Source: a bacterium (GTDB lineage: Bacteria; Bacillota; Clostridia; Lachnospirales; Lachnospiraceae). From it: a DNA stretch of 64,000 nt. Location of the stretch: the NCBI GenBank assembly GCA_004562765.1, contig SFRL01000016.1, positions 5,189 to 69,188 of the forward strand. Reading direction: 5' to 3'. The notes under the pieces were generated by a model that saw only the letters and a list, made by a program, of their open reading frames with translations, searched no databases and was not told the DNA's origin. Shown here piece by piece: positions 52,042 through 61,288 of the stretch (its first letter is position 1; each line of letters starts with the position of its first letter). A program made the translations under genes and the position numbers.

Positions 52042-53850
52042 TTATCCTTTTCTCTTCTTTCTGGAAGCTCCAAACAGCCCTGCAACTGATGCAGCCGCAG
52101 TTCCTAACCATGTGGCTGTCATTGCATCACCGGTCTCAGGATTCTCTGAAAGCGGTACATCTTCATCAGGAATATCCACCGGCTCATCCAGATCAAGCAC
52201 CGCAAGCGGCACTTCTTCATCCTCAAGGTCTGTCAGATCCTTGTCCTGCTCGTCCGCATCCTGTTCATCATCCAGATCAGTGTCCTCATCGATAACATCA
52301 GCTACGTCTGAAAGCGGTACATCCTCGTCTGCAATCTCTGTTTCCTGAGTTTCGGACTGAGGTGCCTCAGGTGCGGAAGGTGCCTCCGGCTCAGCAGGTG
52401 TCTCCGGTACTGTAGGTGTCTCCGGTTCAGCAGGTGTCTCCGGTACTGCAGGTGTCTCCGGCTCAGCAGATGTCTCCGGCACAATAGGTGTCTCCGGCTC
52501 AGCAGGCGTCTCCGGCTCAGCAGGAATCTCCGGGTCAGTAGAGTCCCCTGTTCCTCCATTGTCGTCCTTCACCAGATCTTTTTTGTAGACCTCACCTTTG
52601 CCGCCGTTCTCACCTGAGAATCCTTTTAACACGGTATATATTTTAGATAAAGTAGTCTGTTCCGTACTTCCATCTGCATTCGTTACAGATTTTGTTCTCG
52701 TCACTGTATATCCGGAAGCATTATTTCCGGTAACGGTTGTCGATACAACAGCCCCCTCTTCATCTACGGATTCAGCAATAACCCTCTCACCGCTTTCGTT
52801 AACTATAACATCGATCTTCTCACCATTTACTATATATGCAATGATGTTTCTGAATTCATCGCGCTCAAAAGTAAATAAATCATTCTCGCCGTCGACAGCA
52901 AAGATCGGTGTCTTCTCTAAAACAACAATATGATCAATTTGGGTTGCGTCACTCTCGGATGAGGTACCGGTCAGAATATTACCATCCTTATCTGCATTCA
53001 CATAATCGTAATATACGATATCCTGCATATCGCCGGACGTATATGTAGTCTCTAAGTAGTTTTGCTTAAAATTATTGTTATGGTCAATACCATTAGAAAC
53101 CCATTTATTGTTACAATAACCATTCGTAAAATCGATGTCGCCGTCAAAACCTTCCACAGCAGCGTAATACTCGATCATAGCCTTTACCAGCTCGTCAGCC
53201 GCGCGGTAATAACTGGCGTCAATCTTTCCGTTCTTCGCGGCAGCCACATTGTCATCTACCTTTTTCTGTGCAGCATCAACCGCAGCTTTTAACTCCTCGA
53301 TCTTCTTCTGGCTCTCTGCATCGGTCGCCTGATTTTCCGCGTTGCCCTCTGTCTGATTCTGATCGACGTTGTCCTCTGTCTGATTCTGATCAGTGTCGTC
53401 ATCTTTGAGGGTCTGAGTGGTGTTCTCCCCCTCTGAAACACTTTCACCTTCAGAACCTTCCTCATCGGTAGGCGTGTCCTCTTGTGCAGTTTCCTGAGCA
53501 GCTTTCTCAATAGCTTCTGCTGCATTCTTCATAGCACCGGCTGCCGTACTCATGGTACAAGTGTCCTCGGGCTGACCGGCTATAAACGCTTCGCGTTCAG
53601 CTTTAAATGCAGATTCCTCTGTCTCGCCGGAATCGCTCTGATCACTTTCGGTAGATGGGGTCTCGTCCACAACGCTCGACTCCTCTGGCTCTGTCACTTT
53701 CGAACTACTCTCTTCCTGCGTCGTCTCTTCCGGCTGCTCCACCTCGCTCGCATACACAAGGTTCGCATCTGACAGTACGCTCACCCCGCCAAATGCAAGG
53801 CTAACACCTGCAACCCCTTTTAAAATACTGTCCACTGTTTTTCTATTCAT
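52042..53850 (-). CDS. sortase-anchored surface protein with PETP repeats
   Basis: 602 residues. A signal peptide ends near residue 34 (VLSDANLVYAS). An acidic Ser/Thr/Glu-rich region follows to about 175, then a short coiled coil (KKIEELKAAVDAAQKKVDD) and a beta-rich domain of unknown fold. A Pro/Glu repeat of about 50 residues (AEPETPAEPETP-like) spans the wall. DEDVPL-type motifs precede the anchor NPETGD, a hydrophobic stretch and RKKRKG. A class of sortase recognising NPxTG should attach it to the wall; none is encoded in the window. The start is the ATG after AGGGAAGG. Confidence 0.82.
   Translation of the reverse strand: MNRKTVDSILKGVAGVSLAFGGVSVLSDANLVYASEVEQPEETTQEESSSKVTEPEESSVVDETPSTESDQSDSGETEESAFKAEREAFIAGQPEDTCTMSTAAGAMKNAAEAIEKAAQETAQEDTPTDEEGSEGESVSEGENTTQTLKDDDTDQNQTEDNVDQNQTEGNAENQATDAESQKKIEELKAAVDAAQKKVDDNVAAAKNGKIDASYYRAADELVKAMIEYYAAVEGFDGDIDFTNGYCNNKWVSNGIDHNNNFKQNYLETTYTSGDMQDIVYYDYVNADKDGNILTGTSSESDATQIDHIVVLEKTPIFAVDGENDLFTFERDEFRNIIAYIVNGEKIDVIVNESGERVIAESVDEEGAVVSTTVTGNNASGYTVTRTKSVTNADGSTEQTTLSKIYTVLKGFSGENGGKGEVYKKDLVKDDNGGTGDSTDPEIPAEPETPAEPETPIVPETSAEPETPAVPETPAEPETPTVPETPAEPEAPSAPEAPQSETQETEIADEDVPLSDVADVIDEDTDLDDEQDADEQDKDLTDLEDEEVPLAVLDLDEPVDIPDEDVPLSENPETGDAMTATWLGTAAASVAGLFGASRKKRKG
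52375..52541 (-). repeat. Pro-Glu-Thr-Pro coding repeat
   Basis: About nine 12- to 18-base units encode variants of AEPETP, VPETP and AEPEAP in the surface protein. This is a wall-spanning spacer type. Confidence 0.7.
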
Positions 53851-54067
53851 GTCGTCTACCTTCCCTTTCTCACAACAAGAACCTTCTAATATTATCAAAC
53901 AGCAAATGTCAAATAAGTAATTCCATACACTGCATTTTAGGTACAATATGTCTTATTATCTTAATATAACATGGACCAGCTGAGAATGCAACGCGTTTTC
54001 GGCATTTTTCCTAATTGTTTTCACGAAAACGTTTGAGTCTTTGGTTCTTTTGCACAAATCCCATCAA

Positions 54068-55159
54068 TTATCCGCGCCCCTTGATCTTGCGCGCCACCTG
54101 ATCCGGATTCACCGCATACTCCACAGCTGTATCCGCCGTGATCTTCCCGTTCTGGAAAAGAGTGATCAGGGACTGATCCATGGAGATCATTCCCTCTGCC
54201 GCTGATGTCTGGATCGCATTATCGATCTGATAACTCTTATTGTCACGGATCATGTTTTTAATTGCACTGTTTACATGCATGATCTCAAAAACCGGTGTCA
54301 TCTTTCCGTTTATATCCGGAACCAGCTGTTGGGATACAACTGTGATCAGCACCGCTGCCAGCTGCGTACGGATCTGTTCCTGCTGCTGTGAAGGGAACGT
54401 ATCAATGATACGGTCGATCGTGTTGACGGCTCCTCTGGTATGCAGGGTCGCCATCAGTAAATGCCCGGTCTCGGCTGCCGTCATCGCAGTACGGATCGTC
54501 TCGTAATCTCTCATCTCACCAAGCTGGATCACATCCGGAGCCTGTCTGAGACATGCGCGCAAAGCAGACAGATAGTCATGCGTGTCAAGCGCGATCTCTC
54601 TCTGACTGATCAGGGACTTATTATTGCGGTGCAGATACTCGATCGGATCCTCCAGTGTGATGACATGTGCTGCGCGTTCCTGATTGATCTTGTCAATGAT
54701 ACACGCCTGTGTTGTGGATTTTCCGCTGCCAGCCGTTCCGGAAATAATGACCATTCCATGCTGCTCTTTGGCGATCTTCATCACCTCTTCCGGAATCTGC
54801 AGATCCCTGTAATCCGGAATATCAAACTGTACGATACGAATAACTGCTGCCAAAGATCCTCTCTGACGGAACGCATTCACACGAAAACGCGCAAGTCCTG
54901 CCTTCGCAAATGAAAAATCATCGTCTCCATCCGTCTGGTATTTACGCATGTCACGGCCTGCCATCGCATAGAGCGCCTGGATCAGTTCTTTGGTCTGATC
55001 CGGAAACACCTTCTCCTCAGAGAGATCCTGAATGGCACCGTCCACCTTATAGCTCACCTTTCCACCGGCAATGATAAACAGGTCGGATGCACCATCATCG
55101 ACCGCTTTCTTTAAATACTGTTCCAGCAGCTGCTGGTAATAGCTGGTTTCTACTTCCAT
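54068..55159 (-). CDS. PilT-type twitching ATPase
   Basis: 363 residues. An N-terminal PAS-like part (AVDDGASDLFIIAGG) leads to the secretion ATPase core, with Walker A ISGTAGSGKST near 135, Walker B QLGEMRDYETI near 200 and the His box GHLLMATLHT near 225. The C-terminal AIKNMIRDNKSYQI matches the AIRNLIRE motif that marks PilT and not PilB. PilT normally retracts type IV pili. It is the last gene of the row and starts 3 bases after a pilin-like gene. No extension ATPase is seen in the window, so this one may serve alone. Confidence 0.88.
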   Translation of the reverse strand: MEVETSYYQQLLEQYLKKAVDDGASDLFIIAGGKVSYKVDGAIQDLSEEKVFPDQTKELIQALYAMAGRDMRKYQTDGDDDFSFAKAGLARFRVNAFRQRGSLAAVIRIVQFDIPDYRDLQIPEEVMKIAKEQHGMVIISGTAGSGKSTTQACIIDKINQERAAHVITLEDPIEYLHRNNKSLISQREIALDTHDYLSALRACLRQAPDVIQLGEMRDYETIRTAMTAAETGHLLMATLHTRGAVNTIDRIIDTFPSQQQEQIRTQLAAVLITVVSQQLVPDINGKMTPVFEIMHVNSAIKNMIRDNKSYQIDNAIQTSAAEGMISMDQSLITLFQNGKITADTAVEYAVNPDQVARKIKGRG

Positions 55160-55162
55160 CTT

Positions 55163-55573
55163 CTACTCCTCCGCAAGATCCTCTACATCCAACAATTCAA
55201 TGTACTCGTCCGGCTTCCAATCAACTGTCTCCTGCAGCCTCCACTCGTGTACCTTATATGCTTCATACGTGATCTCTACCACCACATTCAGACTCTGTGT
55301 ATCGTTCACCGGACATTGATAGGTATAAATCTGACCATTTTGAGTCACACCGTCTTCCACAACTCCGGAACGCAGTTCGCCCAGAATGCGTTCCGCCTCG
55401 CAGTCCGCCTCATAATAAGCCGTAACTGCCTCGAAACCTGCATCCGCCAGTCTCTCATCTGCCTTTACAGTAGCCAGAACCAGCATGGAAAAGACCGAAA
55501 AACACAGCACAGAAAAGATCACCAGCAAGGAACTGCCGCCGACCGGAGCCGGAATATTTGTCTTTCTATTCAT
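55163..55573 (-). CDS. pilin-like minor subunit
   Basis: 136 residues. A short basic N-terminus (MNRKTNIPAPVGG) is followed by one hydrophobic helix (SSLLVIFSVLCFSVFSMLVLA) continuing into an amphipathic helix (RLADAGFEAVTAYYEADCEAERIL), as in GspK/PilX-like subunits. The Glu at position 5 of a standard pilin is missing. The rest is beta-rich. It overlaps the preceding gene by 8 bases. Assignment rests on layout and neighbours. Confidence 0.65.
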   Translation of the reverse strand: MNRKTNIPAPVGGSSLLVIFSVLCFSVFSMLVLATVKADERLADAGFEAVTAYYEADCEAERILGELRSGVVEDGVTQNGQIYTYQCPVNDTQSLNVVVEITYEAYKVHEWRLQETVDWKPDEYIELLDVEDLAEE

Positions 55574-56003
55574 ACGCTTCTGCCCCCTGCCATGCCACTC
55601 TCATGGAAAAGATCTCCCGTTCCCCGGCGTTGTCGGAAACAGTGATCCTGCCATACTTGCAGAACCCATCACTCGCTTCCTTTTCAAAAACCATCCGAAA
55701 AGACGCATCCGCTGATGTCGGAACTTCCTTCCAGTCAGAGTCATAATAAAAAAAGAGCTGTTCTCCGTCGATCCCGCCACCTAACTTTTCGCAGACCGCT
55801 TCCGGATCACCGCCGCATGCTTTCACTGTCTCTGCCAATGTCTGACTGACGTTCATGGCATGATCCCGCTCGGTCATCCGAAGGGAAGTCGTTCTCGCCA
55901 GCGCAAACGCCTGTATGCAGACTGCCGACACCAGTGCAAACACCAACACCATGATGACCTGTTCCATTAACACAAGCGGAGCCTTACTTTCATTCCTCTC
56001 CAT
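55566..56003 (-). CDS. pilin-like minor subunit
   Basis: 145 residues. After a short N-terminus (MERNESKAP) comes LVLMEQVIMVLVFALVSAVC, which resembles the pilin helix with Glu at position 5 but with Pro where a Gly usually marks the prepilin cut. An amphipathic helix and a small globular part follow. It overlaps both neighbours, so translation is coupled. The start is the second ATG, 7 bases after GGAGGG. Confidence 0.65.
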   Translation of the reverse strand: MERNESKAPLVLMEQVIMVLVFALVSAVCIQAFALARTTSLRMTERDHAMNVSQTLAETVKACGGDPEAVCEKLGGGIDGEQLFFYYDSDWKEVPTSADASFRMVFEKEASDGFCKYGRITVSDNAGEREIFSMRVAWQGAEAYE

Positions 56004-56523
56004 ATGCATTCCCTCCGCTTCGCATGGCTATATTCATGCTGCTTTCCGTTCCATCCTCATTCGTCACGGTAAATGAGATCAGATTTCCATCTTTGGAAAT
56101 CTGAAGCCCCTCTGCCGCCAGGATCTCATTTCCGTCCTCCGGCAGCAGACCTCCATCTTCTGCGCAGAGAACCTCTCTGATATAGCCATCATAATAATAA
56201 ATTTTTGTATAAAAACCCGGAACAACCTCCCCATCCTCTCCGTCAAACTGGAGATACAGGGTGTTGATCTCATCAGCATCAACACTTGTCCGGTCGGAAA
56301 AACTTCCCACATATATATGATCCGCGCTGTCGCTGTGCCTGATCTTTGCCGCCAGATACTGCACTCCGGTCCGCTGATCATAAGCTGCCTGATCCCTTTC
56401 TACCAGTTTCTCATAGGCAGAAGTTCCAAACAGCAGGACGATCAGAATGCACCCTGCAAAAATCGCAAAAAGCAAAAGCACATAAACACCATCCATATGG
56501 TGTCCCGTTGTCTCTTTTTTCAT
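55990..56523 (-). CDS. DUF4860-like membrane-anchored protein
   Basis: 177 residues. One membrane helix (GVYVLLLFAIFAGCILIVLLF, residues 12-32) is followed by an outside beta-rich domain with YLAAKIRHSDSAD near 53. It fits DUF4860, a family found in Clostridia with type IV pilus-like clusters. It could be a minor pilin without a canonical cleavage site. GGAAT stands before the ATG. Confidence 0.68.
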   Translation of the reverse strand: MKKETTGHHMDGVYVLLLFAIFAGCILIVLLFGTSAYEKLVERDQAAYDQRTGVQYLAAKIRHSDSADHIYVGSFSDRTSVDADEINTLYLQFDGEDGEVVPGFYTKIYYYDGYIREVLCAEDGGLLPEDGNEILAAEGLQISKDGNLISFTVTNEDGTESSMNIAMRSGGNAYGEE

Positions 56524-56534
56524 ATTCCGATTCC

Positions 56535-56885
56535 TTATTGTGAACTCTCTGTATCCTTTTCTACCACTGTGATTTCCGGCATGATATTCTGTGCAAAAAC
56601 CTCATAGAACACATCATATCGTTCATGATCGATCTGCAGTCCGTAATACTGTTCCACATAGTCGAGTGTCGCCGGATAACTTCCCTCTATCGCATAGCAG
56701 TTCAGCACCGCTTTGTGAATGGTATCCTGCATCTGTTTCAGGCTCTCCGCCTGCTGCCTTTCATTCACATTTCCGGCACTGACCAGAAGAATATAGACTG
56801 CTGCCATCATGAGAACCGGCATGATCAGATACCGTGCCAGAGTCGACAGCTTTTTCAAAAAGTGATTTCTCATCCCCATATCCAT
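56535..56885 (-). CDS. small pilin-like or accessory membrane protein
   Basis: About 116 residues. One membrane helix (YLIMPVLMMAAVYILLVSAG) near 19-38 is followed by a helix (ERQQAESLKQMQDTIHKAVLNCYAIEG) and SYPATLDYVEQYYG, a pattern seen in small pseudopilins. The basic N-terminus is before the helix. Several starts are close together; the one at 56885 has AGGA upstream. It lies between the PilC-like and DUF4860-like genes. Confidence 0.62.
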   Translation of the reverse strand: MDMGMRNHFLKKLSTLARYLIMPVLMMAAVYILLVSAGNVNERQQAESLKQMQDTIHKAVLNCYAIEGSYPATLDYVEQYYGLQIDHERYDVFYEVFAQNIMPEITVVEKDTESSQ

Positions 56886-56891
56886 CACATC

Positions 56892-57938
56892 CTAACCGAT
56901 CGATGCCATAATATTCATCAGAGGGATCATTACCGATAAAAGGAGCACGCCCACCAGGATCGATGTGACGATCACGATCGTCGGTTCAATTTTTGCCACT
57001 GCCCCGTCGATGGACCGGCTCGCATCATCATCCAGTCTTCGCGCGATCTCAGCCATAATATCATCACCCGCGCCGCTTTTTACACCAAGCGAGAGCATTC
57101 TGCAGTACAGGGCAGGAAAAACTTCTGCCTTTTTCAGCGATTCCGCCAGTGGCTCACCCTGCTCCAGACTCTGGATACACTGCTCATATCCGGCTTTTAC
57201 CTTTTCCGATTCCTCATGAAAGCCCATTGCCGTGCGCATCGCATCTTCAATAGCAAGTCCACTCATCATTCCCATGGAAAGCGCCGATGCAAAACGCGCC
57301 ATTCCAATCTTATGTAAAATTCCCCGGTCACCATATCGTCTTTTGATCCAACCGGTCAGCTTTGCCCGAAGGCTGTCAGAAAAATAAAAAACCAGCACAG
57401 CTATAACAACAATTCCCACCACAATTCCGATCACAGGCAGCGCTGCACGAAGCACATTTCCAAGCTGCAGCAGTCCCGCCGCAATTCCGGTCATGCTGCC
57501 GCCAAGCTGCTTATATACCGTATGAAAAATCGGAAGTACGCGAATCAGCAACACACCGATGATCAAAAGCATCAGGATCAGAAGGATCACCGGATAGAGA
57601 ATGGCGCTTCGGATACGTTCTGACAGTTTCCGCTGATCCTCATAATAATCAGCAAGTGCTTTAAATGCCGACTCTGTCCGTCCGGTATCCTCTCCGGTTT
57701 TTGTCATATAGATCACATAATCCGGGAAGCATCCGCTCTGTTCCATCGCCTCTGAGATCTGATATCCATCATCTACCTGCTCGCTCATAGCACAGAGAAG
57801 TTCCTTTACCTGCGCGTCTTCTTCATCCTCTGACAACATATGTAATCCGTCTCCGATGGATATGCCTGCGTGGAGCAGAAGCGATATCTGCAGGCAGAAA
57901 GCAGAAAGATAATCATTGGATAAACTCATTTTTTTCAT
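56892..57938 (-). CDS. PilC/GspF-type inner membrane platform protein
   Basis: 348 residues. Two T2SSF domains are seen, the first at about 10-125 (LLLHAGISIGDGLHML, and KTGEDTGRTESAFKALADYYE) and the second at 200-320 (FASALSMGMMSGLAIEDAMRTAM, and LGVKSGAGDDIMAEIA). Membrane helices are near 110-130, 160-180 and 320-345. The protein is the platform on which the ATPase acts. The set lacks PilM, N, O homologues here. AAGGATGG precedes the ATG. Confidence 0.87.
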   Translation of the reverse strand: MKKMSLSNDYLSAFCLQISLLLHAGISIGDGLHMLSEDEEDAQVKELLCAMSEQVDDGYQISEAMEQSGCFPDYVIYMTKTGEDTGRTESAFKALADYYEDQRKLSERIRSAILYPVILLILMLLIIGVLLIRVLPIFHTVYKQLGGSMTGIAAGLLQLGNVLRAALPVIGIVVGIVVIAVLVFYFSDSLRAKLTGWIKRRYGDRGILHKIGMARFASALSMGMMSGLAIEDAMRTAMGFHEESEKVKAGYEQCIQSLEQGEPLAESLKKAEVFPALYCRMLSLGVKSGAGDDIMAEIARRLDDDASRSIDGAVAKIEPTIVIVTSILVGVLLLSVMIPLMNIMASIG

Positions 57939-57967
57939 GTTCTTCCATCCTTTTTCAAAAAACTCTT

Positions 57968-58855
57968 TTAGTATGCATATTTTGCCGTATAATTTTTTCC
58001 ATCACCGATGAACTTCATGACTGACGGGCTGGAATTTGATGAAGATGCAAACGTAGGATCCATCAGGTTCCACTTCTCGCCGTCAAAATAGATCACACTA
58101 TCGATCCATCCGTCTTTTGCGGAATACACACTGATCCATGCATGATAAGCAGAACCTGCATAACCGATCACCAACTTGGTTGCCACGCCCTGACTGCGAA
58201 GCATCGCCGTCATCGTCGCCGCATAATCAAAGCAGATTCCCTTTTTTGATTTATAAACGCTGTTCAGGTTCGGAAGATAGCCGCTCTGAACTGTCTGCGC
58301 TTTCTTCTTGTCATAGGTAAAATACTTGATCGTCCAGTTGTACACCTTCTTTACCTTGTTCATTTCCCCCGAAGTATTCTTGCACAGAGTCGCCGCTTTC
58401 TTCACACAGGACGTACTGGACGTATAATCCACGAACTGGTTTGCCGTCAAAAACGGTGACAGCGGATCCTTCATCTTAGCTGTAAAACTCTGGGATCCTG
58501 CCGTTGCATAGCTGTTTCCCGAGATATTGGTAAATACCGTCACCTTGTAATTCCCATCGCCTTCAGACAGCGGAAATGTCGCCCACTGCTTTGCCTTCAG
58601 ATTATATGTATAGGTCACACCGGTCGGGCAGGCCACCTGCGCTTTCAGCTTTACCTTGGTAGCCTCTTTGTATTTTACCATCACGTATCCCTGATCAATG
58701 TTGGAATAGTCGATCACCATCTGGGAGTTCTCATTCACTGCCTTACCGGATGCCTTCGGAAGTATCACCTTTGCGTCCACCCCGATATTACCTGACAGGA
58801 GTACCAGACAAAAGACGATGAGCAACGCCGCTGCACTTCTGATTCTTTTTCTCAT
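57968..58855 (-). CDS. secreted transglutaminase-like protein
   Basis: 295 residues. A signal peptide ends near residue 28 (LSGNIGVDA). The C-terminal half is a transglutaminase-like (cysteine protease fold) domain: KKGICFDYAATMTAMLRSQG (Cys), GSAYHAWISVY (His) and WNLMDPTF (Asp) make the triad. It may cross-link or cut surface proteins. It starts the pilus-like row, 30 bases before the PilC-like gene, and a good promoter stands upstream. Confidence 0.85.
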   Translation of the reverse strand: MRKRIRSAAALLIVFCLVLLSGNIGVDAKVILPKASGKAVNENSQMVIDYSNIDQGYVMVKYKEATKVKLKAQVACPTGVTYTYNLKAKQWATFPLSEGDGNYKVTVFTNISGNSYATAGSQSFTAKMKDPLSPFLTANQFVDYTSSTSCVKKAATLCKNTSGEMNKVKKVYNWTIKYFTYDKKKAQTVQSGYLPNLNSVYKSKKGICFDYAATMTAMLRSQGVATKLVIGYAGSAYHAWISVYSAKDGWIDSVIYFDGEKWNLMDPTFASSSNSSPSVMKFIGDGKNYTAKYAY

Positions 58856-58912
58856 AAAATCACCTTCCCATATATCAAATCTGTTTATTGTGGTCTGCTG
58901 GTTATTATTTTA

Positions 58913-58941
58913 ATTATAACATGCTTTTTTTCCTGTGGAAA
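58913..58941 (-). promoter_or_regulatory. promoter of the transglutaminase/pilus-like row
   Basis: TTTCCA and TATAAT with a 17-base spacer, plus an extended -10 (TGTTATAAT), just before the end of secA2. Confidence 0.55.
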
Positions 58942-58948
58942 GTGGGAA

Positions 58949-61288
58949 TTAGGGCAGCAAAATCTGAAGTTTGCCTGTCCTGTCCACCCAGACACTGCTG
59001 AGCAGCACATTTCTGACAATATTCCTCATGATCGTTTCCTTCATATCCCCATAAGAAATCAGTGCTTCCTTCTGGTATTCGTATACCGGATTTCTCTGTG
59101 CCGTGCTTCTGCCCTTTACCGCTGCCTGTAACTGCTGCAGATAATCCACCTGCTCCACCCATGCATCATCAATGGCTGTCAGCATGGCATTGCGCATAAA
59201 CTCATTCATCTTGTCGTCATTATTCAGCCGCTCTTCCTGCTCATGCAGCGCTTCACGCGTCCTGTCAAGCAGATACGCTTTCACCTCTTTGCGTTTCTTT
59301 GAGGCGATCTCTTTCCCACGGTCATCCAGCCGGTAGGAAATATTATCCAGAATGAAACGGTTCAACTGAGCCGGAGACACGCCGCGTTTATCTGACAGAA
59401 ACCGCATGATATTATGCTCCGCGATCTCAATGATCTTAGATTGCTCGACCGTTTCTCCATCCAACAGCTTATTGCGCATCCGGTACATGATGTCTCTTTG
59501 TTTTTTCAAAACCTGATCATAATCCACCGCATGTTTTCTGGACATGACCGCAAATTCCTCGCCCAGCTTCTGTGCGCCATCGATCACCTTTTTGCGCTTG
59601 TGCAGGCTCATAGATTTTTTCCCATCCAGATATTTTTCCAGATCAGAAGATCCGTTATTTTTTACTACTTCATCATGGATGGAAACATAAAAACGGCTGA
59701 CTCCGGGGTCTCCCTGTCTTCCGGCTCGTCCTCTCGCCTGACGCTCCTGTCTGGTATTTTCCATGCGCCCGATACCGATGACCGCCAATCCGCCCAGCTC
59801 TTTCACACCTTCACCGAGCTTGATATCCGTGCCTCTTCCTGCCATGGAAGTGGCAACCGTCACTGCGCGCAGTTGTCCGGCTTCTTTGATGATCGACGCC
59901 TCCCAGAACACATTGTTGGCATTCAGCACATTGTGCGGGATTTTTTCTTCCATCAAGAGTGCAGATACGATCTCCGTCTCTGCGATCGTGGATACAACTA
60001 CAAGAACCGGCTGACCGGTCTTATGAATACGTACGATCTCCTCTAACGCGTCCTGATACATGTCCGTTCTGTCACTATAATAAACATCCGGCAGATCCTT
60101 TCGCTGTACCGGTCGGTTCGGCGGGATCACAACCACTTTTTTTCCATATACATCCCGCAGTTCATCCGCCGCATCAGAGATCGTTCCACTCATACCCGCA
60201 ATCTTTTCAAATGCCAAAAACAGATTCTGATAGGTGATACATGCCATGGAACGGGTCTCTGCGGTTATTTCGATGCCTTCCTTGACCTCGATCGCCTGAT
60301 GTTGTCCACCCCTGAGCTTCACACCCGGCATCATGCGTCCGGAAGCATTGTCCAAAAGGACCAGTTCCCCCTTATTTGAGACCATATAGTCCCTCTCTTT
60401 TTCAAAAAGCACATGCGCCCGAAGTGCCAGGATCACATGGCGATTGATCTCAAAATATTTCTTACCGTAAAAATTATCGATCTGGAAAAACTCTTCTGCC
60501 CGGCGTACGCCCTCGTCCGTCAGCCATACTTTTTTCTCTTCCGTCTCATAATCGATGCCTTCTTCCAGCGTCGTCACAAAAAAATTCGCCAGTTCATAGT
60601 GGTTCGACTGTACACGCGGTACACCCGAGATCACAAGCGACGTCTGTGCCGCGTCCAGCATAACGGAGTCCGCCTCATCGATAATGACATAGTACATATC
60701 ACGCATATATCGATCCTGCGCAGATTTGACAAGATTATTCAACAGGTAGTCAAATCCCAGTACCGCATGTGTCGTATATACGATGTCTGCGCTGTAGATC
60801 ACCTTTTTTTCTGCATTTGAAAATCGTTTTTCCGGATTTTCACTGACTCCGGCAGATATGGTAAGCCCCATGAACCGATAGACCTGTCCCATCTCCTCCG
60901 CATCTCTTAGTACAAGATATTCATTTGTCGTCAAAAGTATGGTACTTTTTCCTGTCAACGCATTCAGATACAGAGGCATCGTCGCAACAAGCGTCTTTCC
61001 CTCTCCGGTATTCATTTCTGCCATAAATCCCTGATGCAGAGCGATCGCTCCGAGCACCTGAGCATCATAAGGGAATTTCCCCAAAATACGGTAATCAGCC
61101 TCGCAGACTGCCGCAAAAGCCTCCGGAAGCAATGCATCCAGAGTTTCTCCCGCTGCCAGACGCTCTTTATACACCTGCGTCAAATGCGACAATTCTTCAT
61201 CTGAAAGTGCCCGCATCGTATCTTTGTAGCTTCTGACCTTGCGCAGAATCCTGTTCAATTGTCTGATTTTACCTGCCTGCTGTCCCAA
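58949..61288 (-). CDS. secA2: accessory Sec preprotein translocase ATPase SecA2
   Basis: 779 residues, the length of SecA2 and without the C-terminal zinc finger of housekeeping SecA. Walker A is MNTGEGKTLVATMP near 90, the DEAD motif VIIDEADSVMLD near 205, and motif VI QARGRAGRQGDPG near 515. SecA2 with Asp proteins drives export of glycosylated serine/threonine-rich surface proteins. The start is a TTG after AGGAG, 7 bases apart. It overlaps asp3 by 20 bases. SecY2 and Asp1 are not in the window. Confidence 0.93.
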   Translation of the reverse strand: MGQQAGKIRQLNRILRKVRSYKDTMRALSDEELSHLTQVYKERLAAGETLDALLPEAFAAVCEADYRILGKFPYDAQVLGAIALHQGFMAEMNTGEGKTLVATMPLYLNALTGKSTILLTTNEYLVLRDAEEMGQVYRFMGLTISAGVSENPEKRFSNAEKKVIYSADIVYTTHAVLGFDYLLNNLVKSAQDRYMRDMYYVIIDEADSVMLDAAQTSLVISGVPRVQSNHYELANFFVTTLEEGIDYETEEKKVWLTDEGVRRAEEFFQIDNFYGKKYFEINRHVILALRAHVLFEKERDYMVSNKGELVLLDNASGRMMPGVKLRGGQHQAIEVKEGIEITAETRSMACITYQNLFLAFEKIAGMSGTISDAADELRDVYGKKVVVIPPNRPVQRKDLPDVYYSDRTDMYQDALEEIVRIHKTGQPVLVVVSTIAETEIVSALLMEEKIPHNVLNANNVFWEASIIKEAGQLRAVTVATSMAGRGTDIKLGEGVKELGGLAVIGIGRMENTRQERQARGRAGRQGDPGVSRFYVSIHDEVVKNNGSSDLEKYLDGKKSMSLHKRKKVIDGAQKLGEEFAVMSRKHAVDYDQVLKKQRDIMYRMRNKLLDGETVEQSKIIEIAEHNIMRFLSDKRGVSPAQLNRFILDNISYRLDDRGKEIASKKRKEVKAYLLDRTREALHEQEERLNNDDKMNEFMRNAMLTAIDDAWVEQVDYLQQLQAAVKGRSTAQRNPVYEYQKEALISYGDMKETIMRNIVRNVLLSSVWVDRTGKLQILLP

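Noticed and set aside
52302..52559. Arg/His/Leu-rich frame with SRRRLLSRRHLL-like repeats
   Set aside because: It is the shifted frame of the PETP-coding repeat in the surface protein gene.
52042..53850. Export of the PETP-repeat protein by the accessory Sec system
   Set aside because: Its signal peptide is of ordinary length and it lacks a long Ser/Thr repeat, so the housekeeping Sec route is more likely.
54024..54036. CGAAAACGTTTGA, similar to a CcpA cre site
   Set aside because: The outer bases do not match cre, and it lies far from a start codon, more than 170 bases before the surface protein gene.
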